Position numbers and translations under genes: made by a program. From Macrolepiota albuminosa (Eukaryota; Basidiomycota; Agaricomycetes; Agaricales; Agaricaceae), in assembly GCA_027475525.1 (NCBI GenBank), contig JAMWFC010000055.1:1716212-1780211 (forward strand): a stretch of 64,000 bases of DNA, written 5' to 3'. Under the pieces are notes generated by a model. The model saw nothing but the letters and a program-made list of their open reading frames with translations. It did not search any database and was not told the DNA's origin. Positions 10,688 to 21,674 of the stretch are shown piece by piece (the stretch's first letter is position 1; each line of letters begins with the position of its first letter).

Positions 10688-12792
10688 ATTATATTGCTCG
10701 TTGAGTCACCAACTTGCCAGATAAGACGAGGAATAAAACTTTTTTCCCAACAAACACCTGGAAAAGCAAACTTGCAATGTAGTTTATCAGAAAGCCAGTC
10801 TTTTAAATTGAGCATTATAATCATTATTTAAGTTTAAAAACTTACCATGTCCACTCTTTCCTCCTTCTTTTTGAATTGCCACTAAGGTTTCATCCCAGTT
10901 AGGATGTTCAATGCAGACAAGACTTTGCATTTTTTTGCGCACAGAATCTGAAACTGGACACTGCTTAATATTTCGAAAAAAATGGACAGTACACAGACGA
11001 AGAATTCTGCGAAGATGATCATATTCATCAAGATCTTGAATATTACGATGTGGCTCATGGAGATCAAGTTGAGGAGGTAGCTTTGCTGCCACTCCTTGCA
11101 AGTATAATCCAAGACCTAATAAATATATATCAATCATTAGTGATTCCTCATGGAATAAATATACCTTTAGCTTGACCACCATGCTGGTCAACTGTAATTT
11201 GAAGAATTCCACAAGCATCTTCTAAATTAGCACTACTAGAGTGTAGATGACGCCATAGAAGTTCATGTCCTGTATCCAACTTGACAATTTCACTGATTTT
11301 CTGAAAAACAAATTGATGTGCTGCAGCTGTCTGCCTGTTGAGGTAAACACGGCAGTATACATAACCTAGAATTATTAATAAAATTATATTGATATACAAA
11401 AATTCAAATTTATGCTTACTTCGGCGAAAATCTGAATCTTGACCACCTAGTACAAATTCTTTAAAGCCCACAATGCGTTTAAACCCAATATCACTCTGAA
11501 GAAACTGTGCATGGAGTAGATGAGTACTGCTTTGCTTTGTCATGCAGATTGCAACACGAAATGGAGTATTTTGTGCTTCTTTATCCAAGCTACTATTTGT
11601 GCTGTGTTCACTTTCCAGAACTGATATCTCCATTGCAAAGCGGATATAAGGGTCATTAGAAAACACTCTTTCTTGTTCTCTTTTCAAATGAAGAAGACCT
11701 TATTAAATTAATAAGTCAAAAGACTTGAACAATACTGAGACCAAAATGATTTACCCTCCCATCCTGTCCCAGCTGGAAACATTTCATCTTGAACAAAAGA
11801 CTTGAACAATACTGAGACCAAAATGATTTACCCTCCCATCCTGTCCCAGCTGGAAACATTTCATCTTGAACTGTGCTTATATAGCTACGAAGATGATCAC
11901 GATTGGCCAAAGATGGATGGAGGTCAGCAAGCATTGGATTTGAAATATCCCCAAGTCGCTTTTTGAGGAAACTTTGTGTTACAGGATGTCGAAGGAAGCG
12001 TCGTGGTGTTAGATCAGGAACATCAGGGCCAATAGAATGAAGGAGATCAAATATCTCAGTACGTATAGAAGATGGTGTCTTCATAGGAAGTGGAATAGGA
12101 TGAGTATGTTCACCATGACAAATTACCAGAATTTTTGGGCATTGCTGTCGATACTCTTCTAAAGGTTCAAAGACACGAAATGTTACACCACACTTCAGAT
12201 GTTGAAGCTCAGCAGCAATCAGTTCTCCACTATTGTTTTGGTGTTCTGCAGCTAATACCAATACTTATTAGTTATAAAATAAGAGTGGAAAGAAAATATA
12301 ATCATACAACAATGAACCTTTATGCTGGAGAAATTTGCAACAGTACAACAGTCTGATAGTGGACCTGCATTGGCTAGTGCAGCTTCCTCTTCTACTTCAT
12401 CTATAACTTCTCTGTCATTGAGAAATAATGCTTCAAGATAACGTGTATCCAATAATCCTTTAAAAGGACTGTAATCAACAAAATGATCACAATTGCTATT
12501 GGGATTGTAGTGTTCACATCTAATTGCAATTTCAGACAGCATGCAATCATAAATGAGACCATAATTCACCGAATAAATCCCTGTCCATAAGAATTGTAGC
12601 TGAATAAAAGTCGACCTTCACACTTCAACATTCCATAGTGTCCACGTTGTGCCTTCTTTTTCTCTTGCAAATGACGATTTCTTGTCTCTGCCTCATGACC
12701 AAAAAAGAAAGAAGGTTCATGTAATGGACCTGTACACCCTAGCCGTTGAACTGATGTAAAATAAGCAAGAGTCTTCTCGAAGAGTTGAACAC
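10688..12792 (-). pseudogene. MULE-like transposase-type gene, middle part, cut by both gypsy elements
   Basis: The minus strand encodes, over several exons with short introns, blocks such as ECRLLF-type CEGRLLFSY, VFEPLEEYRQQCPKILVICH, RRFLRHPVTQSFL, then VDQHGGQAKG, LRRILRLCTVHFFRNI and CWEKSFIPRLIWQVGDSTSN. I recall this block order as a common Agaricomycete family. The Asp block followed by a CxxH block and a late STSN-I motif resembles MULE DDE transposases; that assignment is inference. The reading continues from 24482-25098 across gypsy-2 (TSD ACAC at 12789-12792) and stops at 10688, where gypsy-1 begins. The C-terminal part lies left of the window. A 77-bp assembly duplication sits at 11717-11870. 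Confidence 0.6.
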
Positions 12793-13715
12793 TGATGACG
12801 CCCAAAGTTTTGGTCAGCAACAAATGTGTGTGGAGTGTTACCGTACCAAGAGCTTGTGTTGGGCACGCTAAAAGTAATATGAGGAGTCCCGGGCAGGTCC
12901 CAGAGAACGCGCCTGTGAAAAAGAGGAAAGTCGGTAACGGGGTCGGCAAGTGTCAAGCACTAAGGTAAAGCGCCTAAGAAAAGAGCGGTAAGTGAACACG
13001 GCAAGGTCAATCGGCAAGAGCACGATAAGCTTAGCGAGGTCTAAGCGTCCATAATGCCTGCCGTAGTTGCAAGGCGCGAGTATGTCGAGTGTTGGCGAAA
13101 GTCTGCAACTGACGACGAGTTCGACGTTGCCGACCATAAATGAGCTCTTGAGCGTAAGAGAGACTGAAGTAAGGGGAGCAGTATACTCTGGTCTATTTGT
13201 CTGATGCTATGTACAAGTCGGTAAGTACTATATATACTACAAGGAGTTCACCGTCGCCAGTGACCAACCATCGCCAAAGTGCGGTAAACTGGAAAATTTC
13301 CTAGGGGTAGCTCCAATGGTTTCAGATCCCTACCGTCCTTTGAGGACCCTTGGCGCCACCAGGCAGCAGATCGCGGTGCTAAACCATCAATCCATCACCC
13401 TTCTACTTGTCAGAACACCTAAGCAACGTTGGGTGCCAAATCGAGATGCTAAGCGGTGTCAGACGCCAAGCTGTCCGTTAGTTTTTGATAGATCATCAGG
13501 CTTCTCCCTAAGCGCTGTCGTCAGTGACTGATGCCATCTGTCAGTTGTCATTCTTGCTGCCGTCGGCGCTATCATTGATCGGATCTGCTTCTTGCCGTGC
13601 ACGGCCGTCAAATATCGCCAAAATTGGATAATTAGCGCGCGCTAAGGTATTCTGTGTTGGTGCCGCGTTGCCGTCGCCTGCCGTTGATGCGCTGATCCTG
13701 TATGGGGTCCTATCA
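12793..13715 (-). repeat. gypsy-2 3' LTR, 923 bp
   Basis: Plus-strand ends are TGATGACGCC and GGTCCTATCA. It matches 23559-24481 over its full length with about 1.7% difference, counted by eye. Confidence 0.95.
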
Positions 13716-13728
13716 TCTCCCCCCAACT
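13716..13728 (-). promoter_or_regulatory. gypsy-2 polypurine tract
   Basis: The minus strand reads a G-rich purine run (TTGGGGGGAGA) ending at the 3' LTR. In LTR elements this tract primes plus-strand DNA synthesis. Confidence 0.75.
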
Positions 13729-13884
13729 GAAAAATTGACTGTCCTCAGTCACCAAATAAGGCTACCGTTACCGCTTTTGTGACATGTGGTCCGTGCGTTC
13801 TTGAGATTTTGTTTATAGTCCTGGCGCGTGAGTTGGGACTTCATTTCTCCTCCCCTTTTTACCTGGCGCTCAAAAAATTAAAAT

Positions 13885-16175
13885 ATGTCCTTCCGTATTC
13901 CAACTCCGCCCCCCGTTCCCTCTCGCGAGGCTCAAGACGCTGCCTCTTCCTATATCGCCAAGGCCAACAACTTTATCAAGCGCATCGAGGGTGTGGGCGC
14001 GGAGGCGCCTTCAAACTTGGTGATCGCGGTAATGAAGTTGTTGGAGCGCTGGTACGAAGTTCGTGTCCTTGGCGTAGGCTGGGACAAGGAGATCGAAGTG
14101 CGGGAGTGGTGCCGAGCGCGGTACGTTGATAATCTGGGGTCTGAGTGGCTGGGTCCCTTCTCTCGCTTTGTAAGTTTTTATGATTGCTTGCCGCGTCGCT
14201 AGCTAACTGATTCCCTAGGCGCCTCCTCCCGTTCCAACCATTGAGGACGAACTGGAGGACATCCTCTCTGGCGCCTTGCCAATGACGGTAAGCGCGCCAG
14301 CACCTGAGTGAGTATCTCTAACTGTAATTTCTAACTTAGCTGTGGTCTGATCTATCTCCTCACAGCAAGCAAGAGGTATTAGCGCCTCTCGCCAACCTGC
14401 AGGTCGATGCAGAGATGGCGGAAATTCGTGAGGAGGCGCTTGCCAAGGCGTCGCGGGACGCCAAGGAAAGAATCCAGGCGCAGGAGGGACGCGAAACTAC
14501 TGGTGAGGAGGAGGTCGTCGGCAAGGAGCAGGCGCCTGTCACGAAAAGGCAGGAATCCACAGCCGCCGGGTCTAGCAAAGGTTCCCGCGCCAGTAGTGCC
14601 CCGAACCCAGCACTACCGGCAAGCAGAATGGGTTCCCCAGTCAAGCCAGGCAAGACTTTGAAAAAGAAGGTAAGCCTCATCCTTTCTTGCTGCTGTTGGG
14701 CGTCGCTAATCAATTCTTTTTAGTCTCGCAAAGGAAAGGCCCCTCAGTATGCGGTAAGTGGTCTCCAACTGTGCTTGAGCCTCTGCTGACCATGAGACAG
14801 ATTCCCACCCAGTCCTCTTTCGATGACAAGGAACTGAAGGCGTTGCTCTTGCCGCGACGGGAGGAGGTAACTTTGGATGAGGGGATCGAAGCAGGAGTGG
14901 AACTCCCAGAAATAAAGAATAAGCGCACAGTGGACAAGGTGACCCGCCAAGAGTTCAAAGACTCACGGGGAGCGGTAAGCAACTATTCTTTTTATAACCT
15001 TTCTTCCACTTAACTGATCTTAGTGCGACAAATGTTGGGCTGACAACGATCCCGAAAGTTGTTGGTTCCCTACTGGCGCCCAACCTTGCTACCAGTGCGG
15101 CACTCTCAAGCGTGCCTGTACCATTGATGGCGCCAAGAGTCGCGAGCGGGGAGGGGCGCCAGACTCCGTTGTTGAGAAGACTTTCTCCCGAGCGGTTTTG
15201 GTCAAGCGCGCGAGGGAGTTTGTAGAGAGGCAGAGGCAGGAGGCTGCCGCCGGGAGGGCAGCCAGTATTAGCAAGTCCTCCTTGGCGCTACCGACACGTC
15301 AAGGAGAGGATTCCGAATCTGTCGGCAAGTATGGCGCTGGCGAGCGCCTAGAAAAACGCAAGGTCTCTTCTCCTGGCAAGGGTAAGGCAAAGGCCAAACA
15401 CGTCCGTATCGAGTCGCCATCCCCCTCTCCAAGTGCTGAGGACAGGGAGATGAAAGAGTTGGAACAGGCCCTTGCCGCGAGTTGCCTGCCCCCTCCTAGC
15501 AGAGAGGCCGGTCCCAGTAAGTTGCTGTCCCCAATTGACTTGGCAGATGGCGTGTCGGCTGGCCCGTCCAACGTTGGCGCTCAAACGGGGTCGGCAGCGG
15601 AGGACGTTGAGATGGGGGCGCCTGAGGATGTTGAGAAGTCGGAAGGGACAGGCCAGGGGTCACCAGGGAAGGAACAGGGGGACGAGGATGCCGAAGGCGA
15701 CGTGGATGAGACATTGCGGGAGATACCTGGCGAGTCCCAGGAGTTGCCGCCGGTGGAGCCTGCCTCCCCCTGGGTAAGTGAGGGCGACTTAACCCTGCAG
15801 CACTGGACCAGCTCGAGTGGCCCCTCGTCATGGACTCCTCAGCCTCAGCCAAGAGTTGCTGGCGACTCCTATGAGTGGCTGGGGGAAGACCTAGTCTATC
15901 CTGTGGTCGCCTTGTACCTGCCCCAGGTTATAGAGCGGATGGCGGTACGTGCGGCAAGCATGTGTGCAGTATTGGGTCGCGAGCGTGAACGAGTCCGGCA
16001 ACAAATCATGGCTTCGCGACTTCGATACTCCAATTTGACCCGTAGTATGGATGCGCTGCAAGAGTACCAAGCCGACTGTAATGAGGCGCTAGAGTGGCAG
16101 GCCCTCAACCATGTTCAGGTTGGCGACCTCTTGCCTTTTGACGATTCCCTGCCGCTCTCCGATGGCGAAGACTGA
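13885..16175 (+). CDS. Antisense accessory gene of gypsy-2 with a six-cysteine cluster
   Basis: A spliced gene running against gag-pol. Proposed exons are 13885-14169, 14219-14287, 14340-14669, 14724-14753, 14801-14974 and 15024-16175. All five introns are GT-AG, 47-54 bp, and every exon keeps the frame, giving 679 aa. Exon 6 opens with CDKCW and a cluster spaced CX2CX8CX8CX2CX6C, like a relaxed Zn2Cys6 motif. The N-terminus is helical (IKRIEGVGAEAP, ERWYEVRVLGVGW). The middle is rich in Ser, Pro, Glu and Lys, and the C-terminus is helical and ends acidic (SLPLSDGED). The start is the first ATG, about 170 bp inside the LTR. The gene converges with pol, leaving about 430 bp between them. Function is unknown; a DNA- or nucleoprotein-binding role is inference from the cysteines. 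Confidence 0.72.
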
Positions 16176-16604
16176 CGGACCTTAGAGTAGATAGGCCGTT
16201 TGTATATATATTTTTGTTTGTTACCGAAAGCGTAATTATACCTCTTGCCGCCTTCTTGCCGAGTGTAAGGATAAATCCCGTAACCTGGGTTAGCGCAACA
16301 GCAAAGAGCCAAGAAAGTAAAGCAAATTGAAAACAAGCGGCAAGTATTCTAAGATAGGTTTTAGCAAGAACAATAGTATGTGAGGGACTTAGACAAATTT
16401 TGAGGAAAGGGAAACACTCAGTAAATCATCATAGCGAAAAAACCCTTGGCGAGAGTTGCGCAAGGCGCTAAGCGTTGGCAACACGCTAGCGCTGCGACTT
16501 GACTATGTAAGGAAATGTCTGTGGAATATAGTACAGTAAGTATCGGCAAGAAAGATAAGTAAGGTAAGTAATAGAAAGAAAGAGCTTATCAATATATAGT
16601 CTTT
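16176..16604. other. Non-coding spacer between accessory gene and pol of gypsy-2
   Basis: About 430 bp of AT-richer sequence between two convergent genes. It should contain both 3' ends. I see no ORF of note. Confidence 0.5.
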
Positions 16605-17990
16605 CTAATCATTTTCTTCTTCTTCAACTAGAGTTGGCAAGTCATCATCGTCCAATAATTCGGTTTCTTCAAGTTCCCTAAGCTTGGCGGTGTCGATATC
16701 TAGCGCTTCAAGCAGCAAGTCAATGTGTTCTCTGGCGAGGTTTCTTCAAGTTCCCTAAGCTTGGCGGTGTCGATATCTAGCGCTTCAAGCAGCAAGTCAA
16801 TGTGTTCTCTGGCGAGATACGGCAATAGGCGAAAAGCGGCAACAGGTCGGTGCAATACTGAACCATCTAATTCACAGAGCACGTAAGCACCTCCACGGTT
16901 ACGAGAGATAACTACCAAAGGTCCTAGATAGCGAGGGCGCATTTTCTTGTTGTATGAGGTTTCAATTTTGGAGTTGCGCATAAGCACTAGCGCTCCTCTC
17001 GGGAAGTTGTAATCTTTGATAGTAGCGCTATGCTCGGTTTCGAATCGTAGAGCTGCTTGGCGACGTGCGCTAAAGACTACCTCGTGGAGTCGCTCTAAAT
17101 CTTCTTTCCTTCGCTGGAGATCAATAGCTTGTCTGGCGATAAGATCGGTAGTCGCTAAGATGCTGTTGGGTGCTGGCTGAAGGTAGGTTGCTTCTATGAT
17201 GTCGGCAGGGAGTAAAGGATGGGTGCCAGTAGCCGCGTAATAGAGAGAGCAACCCATGCGCTTACGGCTTCTATGATGTCGGCAGGGAGTAAAGGATGGG
17301 TGCCAGTAGCCGCGTAATAGAGAGAGCAACCCATGCGCTTACGAATGGTAACTCTTTCCGACCAAAACACTGAATACGTTGCCTCACTCCAACGAGACTC
17401 GTCGCCATCGACCGCCTTGAAGAGCGCTTGCCGAACGTCAAAGTGTGGTCTCTCTACCAGGCCATTGGCGCGCTTGTTGTAGCCAGATACTCGAATGTGG
17501 TGAATGTTGTATTTCTTGGCGAGGTATGTTAGCGCTTTGATGATGGGCGCACCGTTATCCGTGACGATTTCCCTTAGCGCTCCCCAACGGCAGATGACGT
17601 CCTCAAATAGCCACTTGGCGACCGCTTCTGTATTTTCTCTTTGGAGCATTCGAAATTCAGGCCAGTGGATTAGCGAACAACGACCTTGAATGATGTACTT
17701 GTAGCGACCAGATTTGGGCATGTGCATGGTATTGACGTAGATTTTGCTGAAGAGGGGAGCTGGCGTTGCAACGGTTGGCGGTATGAGCACTTGGCGCGTC
17801 TGTTGAATTTGGCAAAGGTGGCAAGTCCTAATGTACCAAGCGATGTCGGCACTAGCGTGTGGCCACCAGAATCGTTCTAACAGAGAAGCTCGGGTAGCGT
17901 ACAGACCTCTATGTCCTAGCTCGTCATGCATGGCGCGCAAGACTCGTAAGCGACTTTCTGGCTTGATGATCAGCTTGTGAGCGCCATCTC
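16605..17990 (-). pseudogene. gypsy-2 integrase
   Basis: The zinc-finger part has HDELGHRG and CHLCQ. The core has VTDNGAP and GLVERPHF, with 34 residues between the Asp and Glu by my count. The expected first catalytic Asp is Asn here (IYVNTMHMP at 17731-17733), whereas the decayed relative at 55190-55250 has IYIDTMHMP. The change is one G-to-A on the coding strand, so this copy's integrase should be inactive. The C-terminal region (LVLMRNSKIE, RPRYLGPLVV) ends in an acidic tail near 16605, with no chromodomain. Duplications at 16662 and 17190 break the frame artificially. Confidence 0.85.
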
Positions 17991-18457
17991 AATGTCGTCG
18001 CCAAAGTCGGTTGTCGGTAAAGAAGAAACGGGTAGCATAGCGGATAAATTTCGCGTATTGTTCGTCGGTAAGGTCTGGGGGTCGCTTAAGGTCTTGTATC
18101 CATTGTTCAACTACTAGCAAGCGACTGTCTTCCGCCATTGCCTTGGCGGATCGGGGGGTCGCTTAAGGTCTCGTATCCATTGTTCAACTACTAGCAAGCG
18201 ACTGTCTTCCGCCATTGCCTTGGCGGATCGGGGAACGGCATCGTAGGTCAGGTTTTTGCTGTCTTCTCTTAGCGGATGAGGTTCCTGTACGACTTTTACT
18301 GGGGGCAAGTCTTGTTCAAGGATGCTTGCCGTGTAGAACGTGAGGGGTGCGCTAAAGGTCTCGGGGCGGTAAGGGACGATGGCAAGTCTTGTTCAAGGAT
18401 GCTTGCCGTGTAGAACGTGAGGGGTGCGCTAAAGGTCTCGGGGCGGTAAGGGACGAT
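16662..18457. repeat. Four 77-bp duplications (assembly joins)
   Basis: Repeats at 16662-16815, 17190-17343, 18081-18234 and 18304-18457. The third pair differs at one base (T/C), which suggests that its contigs came from slightly different repeat copies. Confidence 0.9.
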
Positions 18458-20980
18458 GGGATGTAATAGGATGCTGGTAGGCTGTTGCCGTCGTAACAAG
18501 GGGATAGGCTGTTGTATAAGGTGCACAAAACCATGTAGTCGGTCGATCCAGTCCTCGAAATCGCTATCAACCTGTGGGTCCACTGCTGGGTCGCCAGGCT
18601 GCCGTGGTCGCCTAGAGAGTCCATCTGGGCCGTGGAAAGAGCTCTTGACGTGTACCAACTCAAAGTGAAACATGAGGATGGCGACTACCCACCGGTTCAT
18701 GCTAGCGGATGGCTGGATATCGGGATTCTGCAGCATGCCTTTAATGTACCTAGCGTCGACTTCAACAATAAGGTTCCGTACGCCAATCAAATACATCTTT
18801 AGCGACCGGAAGGCTTTGAAGAGTCCATAAAGCTCCAGCTTAGGCTGACTGTAGCGAGATTCTCTGTCGTTAAGCGTGATAGACCCAAAGTGGTTGTAAC
18901 GTCGCTGTTTCTGATTGTCGCTAAGGCACTGGCACAGGAAGTAGCCAACAGCAATGTACGAGGTATCCACCGCCAAGATCACAGGGTCGGCAGAGGTATA
19001 ATCGATGGGGACTAGGGGTTTGGCGTCTTGTAGAGCTTTTACTAAGTCTCGTTGTGCGGTAACCTGGTCTGGCCCAAATTCAAAGGGCTCGTTGGCGCGG
19101 GTGAGTCGGTTAAGGGCGTGTGCGCGATGGGCAAAGTTTTTGACGAATATCCTAAGAACGCCAACGGTACCAAGAAAGGCGCGAACTTCAGATAAGTCGC
19201 GGCAAGGACCCCATCGCTCCAGGAGTGCTAAGCGAGACTCGTCGGGAACACGACCGTCAGGAGTGCAGATGTGACCGAGTATCTTGAACCTTGGCGCGCA
19301 TAGGAGGAGTTTGTGGCCGCTAAAGGTACCACCGCTATACTTCATACGTTGGAGAACTCGATTGAGCAGCTGGAAAAACTCCCATAGCGCTAAGCGAATG
19401 TTGTGGTTCTCGGGATGGGTCGCCGGTAAGCCGTTTACGAGTCGCCAGTCTTTGGGACCTTTGACGCCAACGTCATCAATGAAGCTAAGGACATGGTGCG
19501 GTATCTCGGGTTGGAGGATGAATGTGATGTCGTCATGAAATATGGGGACTGAGTTTGTCCATCCCATCGGCAAGGTAACTAGACGCAGTGCGCCAAACGG
19601 AGTTTGAAAGGTAGTGAGATCCCGGGAAGAGGGGTGTATCAGGCGTTCGTCGTAGCCAACGTAGAGGTCAAGGGTGGCGCCACAAATGCGCCCGGCAAAG
19701 GACTCGGCAACGTGGTCAGGAAAAGGCGGTACGCCAGAGTGTCGTATAGTAACTCTATTCAGCGGCTCAAGACTGTGGACTAAGCGTAGATTGCCGTTCT
19801 TTTTGAGGACGCAGAACCAACGGGAGCAGTAAGAACTATTTGAGGGCTCGTAGACGCCAGCCTTAATCTTTGTCCTAATGATTTGGCAGACCTCGGCTTC
19901 GATTCCAGGCGGTAACGGTCGGTTGTGCTCAGTCCACGGCACGTGAGGGATGGTCGGGATTACGACAGGCGGGAAGAAATCTGTGCGGAGGCTGCCGCGT
20001 TCTGAGTCCTCCCAAGCAAAGGCTTTGTCTTGCTTAGCACGACAGGCGGGAAGAAATCTGTGCGGAGGCTGCCGCGTTCTGAGTCCTCCCAAGCAAAGGC
20101 TTTGTCTTGCTTAGCGACAAGATCAGTAAGGACGTTCAACTCATCTTTGGTCAAAAATCCTGTGTCATGCTCCTTGGCAAACTGCTGCTGGCGTTCTGCG
20201 GTAAAACGTCCTGTAGGGTGAAAGGGTGGCGGATTCGGTGATAAGGTCGGCATGTCGGCAAGAGGGTCGCCAATGATCTGGCACTCGATTCTAAACGTCT
20301 CGGGAGAGTGCGTAGCGACGGGTTTTGTTTTAAGCGCAACTGGCTTATATTTCTTTTTAACTTGTACCCCTTTCCTTTTGGGAGCGTTAGCTTGGTTATA
20401 CACAGATGTGGAAAGGGGAACTGTAGCCTGAGGGGCGGCAAGTCCAAGAACGGCAGGAGACGATTAGCTTGGTTATACACAGATGTGGAAAGGGGAACTG
20501 TAGCCTGAGGGGCGGCAAGTCCAAGAACGGCAGGAGACGAGGCTCTGGGAAGGGTAGTGAGATACGTATCGGTAGACGCAATATTTTGAAATGATTCAGA
20601 AGCGGTAAGGTACAAGTAGGCAAGAGAGGAGTCGGTAATGTTTTGATTTTTCTGGGAAAGCTCTGCGTCGGTAGTGGGTAAAGTAGTTAAAACATCTTGG
20701 TCAAGAAAAGCAGTAGACATAACAGTTACAAGACCAGTTGAATGGTCATATTCCAGCGTTAGCGCTACATCTCCGTGATCGTCGCCAATCACCTCCTCGA
20801 TGGTCTGTGAAAACACCGGTGGGGAGGCTCATTGGCGTGTTGGTCGGTAAACTCCGGGGGCTTAGCGCGGGCGCCTTTTCGTTGTCCCCTAGGGAACGTT
20901 GGCACCGTTCGTCGGATTCCGGAATTTGGGTCGCTAATTGTGAGGGTCGTTTCCTCGTCGGTAACTGTCTTGACGACTGA
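18296..20980 (-). pseudogene. pol: gypsy-2 reverse transcriptase and RNase H
   Basis: RT blocks in order: YCSRWFCVLKKNGNLRLVHS, FAGRICGATLDLYVGYDERL, TTFQTPFGALRLVTLPMGW, then an active site reading SFIDDVG (19472-19483) where most Ty3/gypsy elements have Y-x-D-D. The RNase H-like part has ILAVDTSYIAVGYFL, SRYSQPKLELYGLF and VEVDARYIKGML. A linker follows (about 18500-18300). Between protease and RT is a Lys-rich connector (KGVQVKKKYKPVALK). Duplications at 19962, 20387 and 18304 fall in this part. A decayed copy of the same RT lies at 53120-54490. Confidence 0.87.
19962..20540. repeat. Two 77-bp duplications (assembly joins)
   Basis: Exact repeats at 19962-20115 and 20387-20540, in the connector upstream of RT. 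They split one frame into three. Confidence 0.9.
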
Positions 20981-21574
20981 TCACGCCAAGACGTCGAAGG
21001 GTCTGCCGAGTAGTAAGTCGTATGCTGGTGAACGTAAGATATGTATTTGAAGATAAAACGTGATGTCGCCAAGGGTGCACGGCACATTCTTGGCAAGGCC
21101 TAGGAATCTGTCCACCGTACCGTTAGCGCTCTGCATATTTAGTATAACGGTAGGGTCATAAATTAGGCCTAAATCGTTAGCGACTTCGGCTGCCATGGAA
21201 ATGATCTGAGACCCGCTATCAACAATTGCCTCTACCTCGTGCTTATTGTTTATGGTTAGCGCGACAGAGCGAATAGCGTGTGATTCTTGAGCGACGGTAA
21301 GGATGGCGGGGTCCTCTCCATGGTCTACTGACCTAAGGTAGGTCTCCACTGGATCCACAGAGGTGGCGTTAGCGATGGTGTCGGCAGGAGAATCTTCAGC
21401 GTCCAGCGAGTCGACGGTAACAGAAAAACCAGGGAGCGCGTCGTCGAGATCCTCGACCTCGGCAACGGTTGTCGCCAAGGGTCGTCGGGGAGTGACTGCC
21501 GTCTTGACTTGGTTGCGGACGTCTGGGGCAATGCTACAAAGCTCTTCAACTGATAAGGTGACGGCGGTTTTCAT
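20981..21574 (-). CDS. gypsy-2 aspartic protease region
   Basis: The retropepsin active site is IVDSGSQIISM and the C-terminal YDLLLGRPFDVLA matches the usual LLGR/LLGM block. The upstream part contains VEELCSIAPDVRNQVKTAV, a block kept in the decayed relative at 50273. The domain processes the Gag-Pol polyprotein. The frame continues toward RT after 20980. Confidence 0.85.
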   Translation of the reverse strand: MKTAVTLSVEELCSIAPDVRNQVKTAVTPRRPLATTVAEVEDLDDALPGFSVTVDSLDAEDSPADTIANATSVDPVETYLRSVDHGEDPAILTVAQESHAIRSVALTINNKHEVEAIVDSGSQIISMAAEVANDLGLIYDPTVILNMQSANGTVDRFLGLAKNVPCTLGDITFYLQIHILRSPAYDLLLGRPFDVLA

Positions 21575-21674
21575 GATGCGGCTGAAGACGTGGTTGGATT
21601 TCTCTATGTCGAATATTGGCGCGGTAGGTCGGTAACCACCTTCAGGAGGTTTCTCGGGAGCGGCAAAGTTTCAT

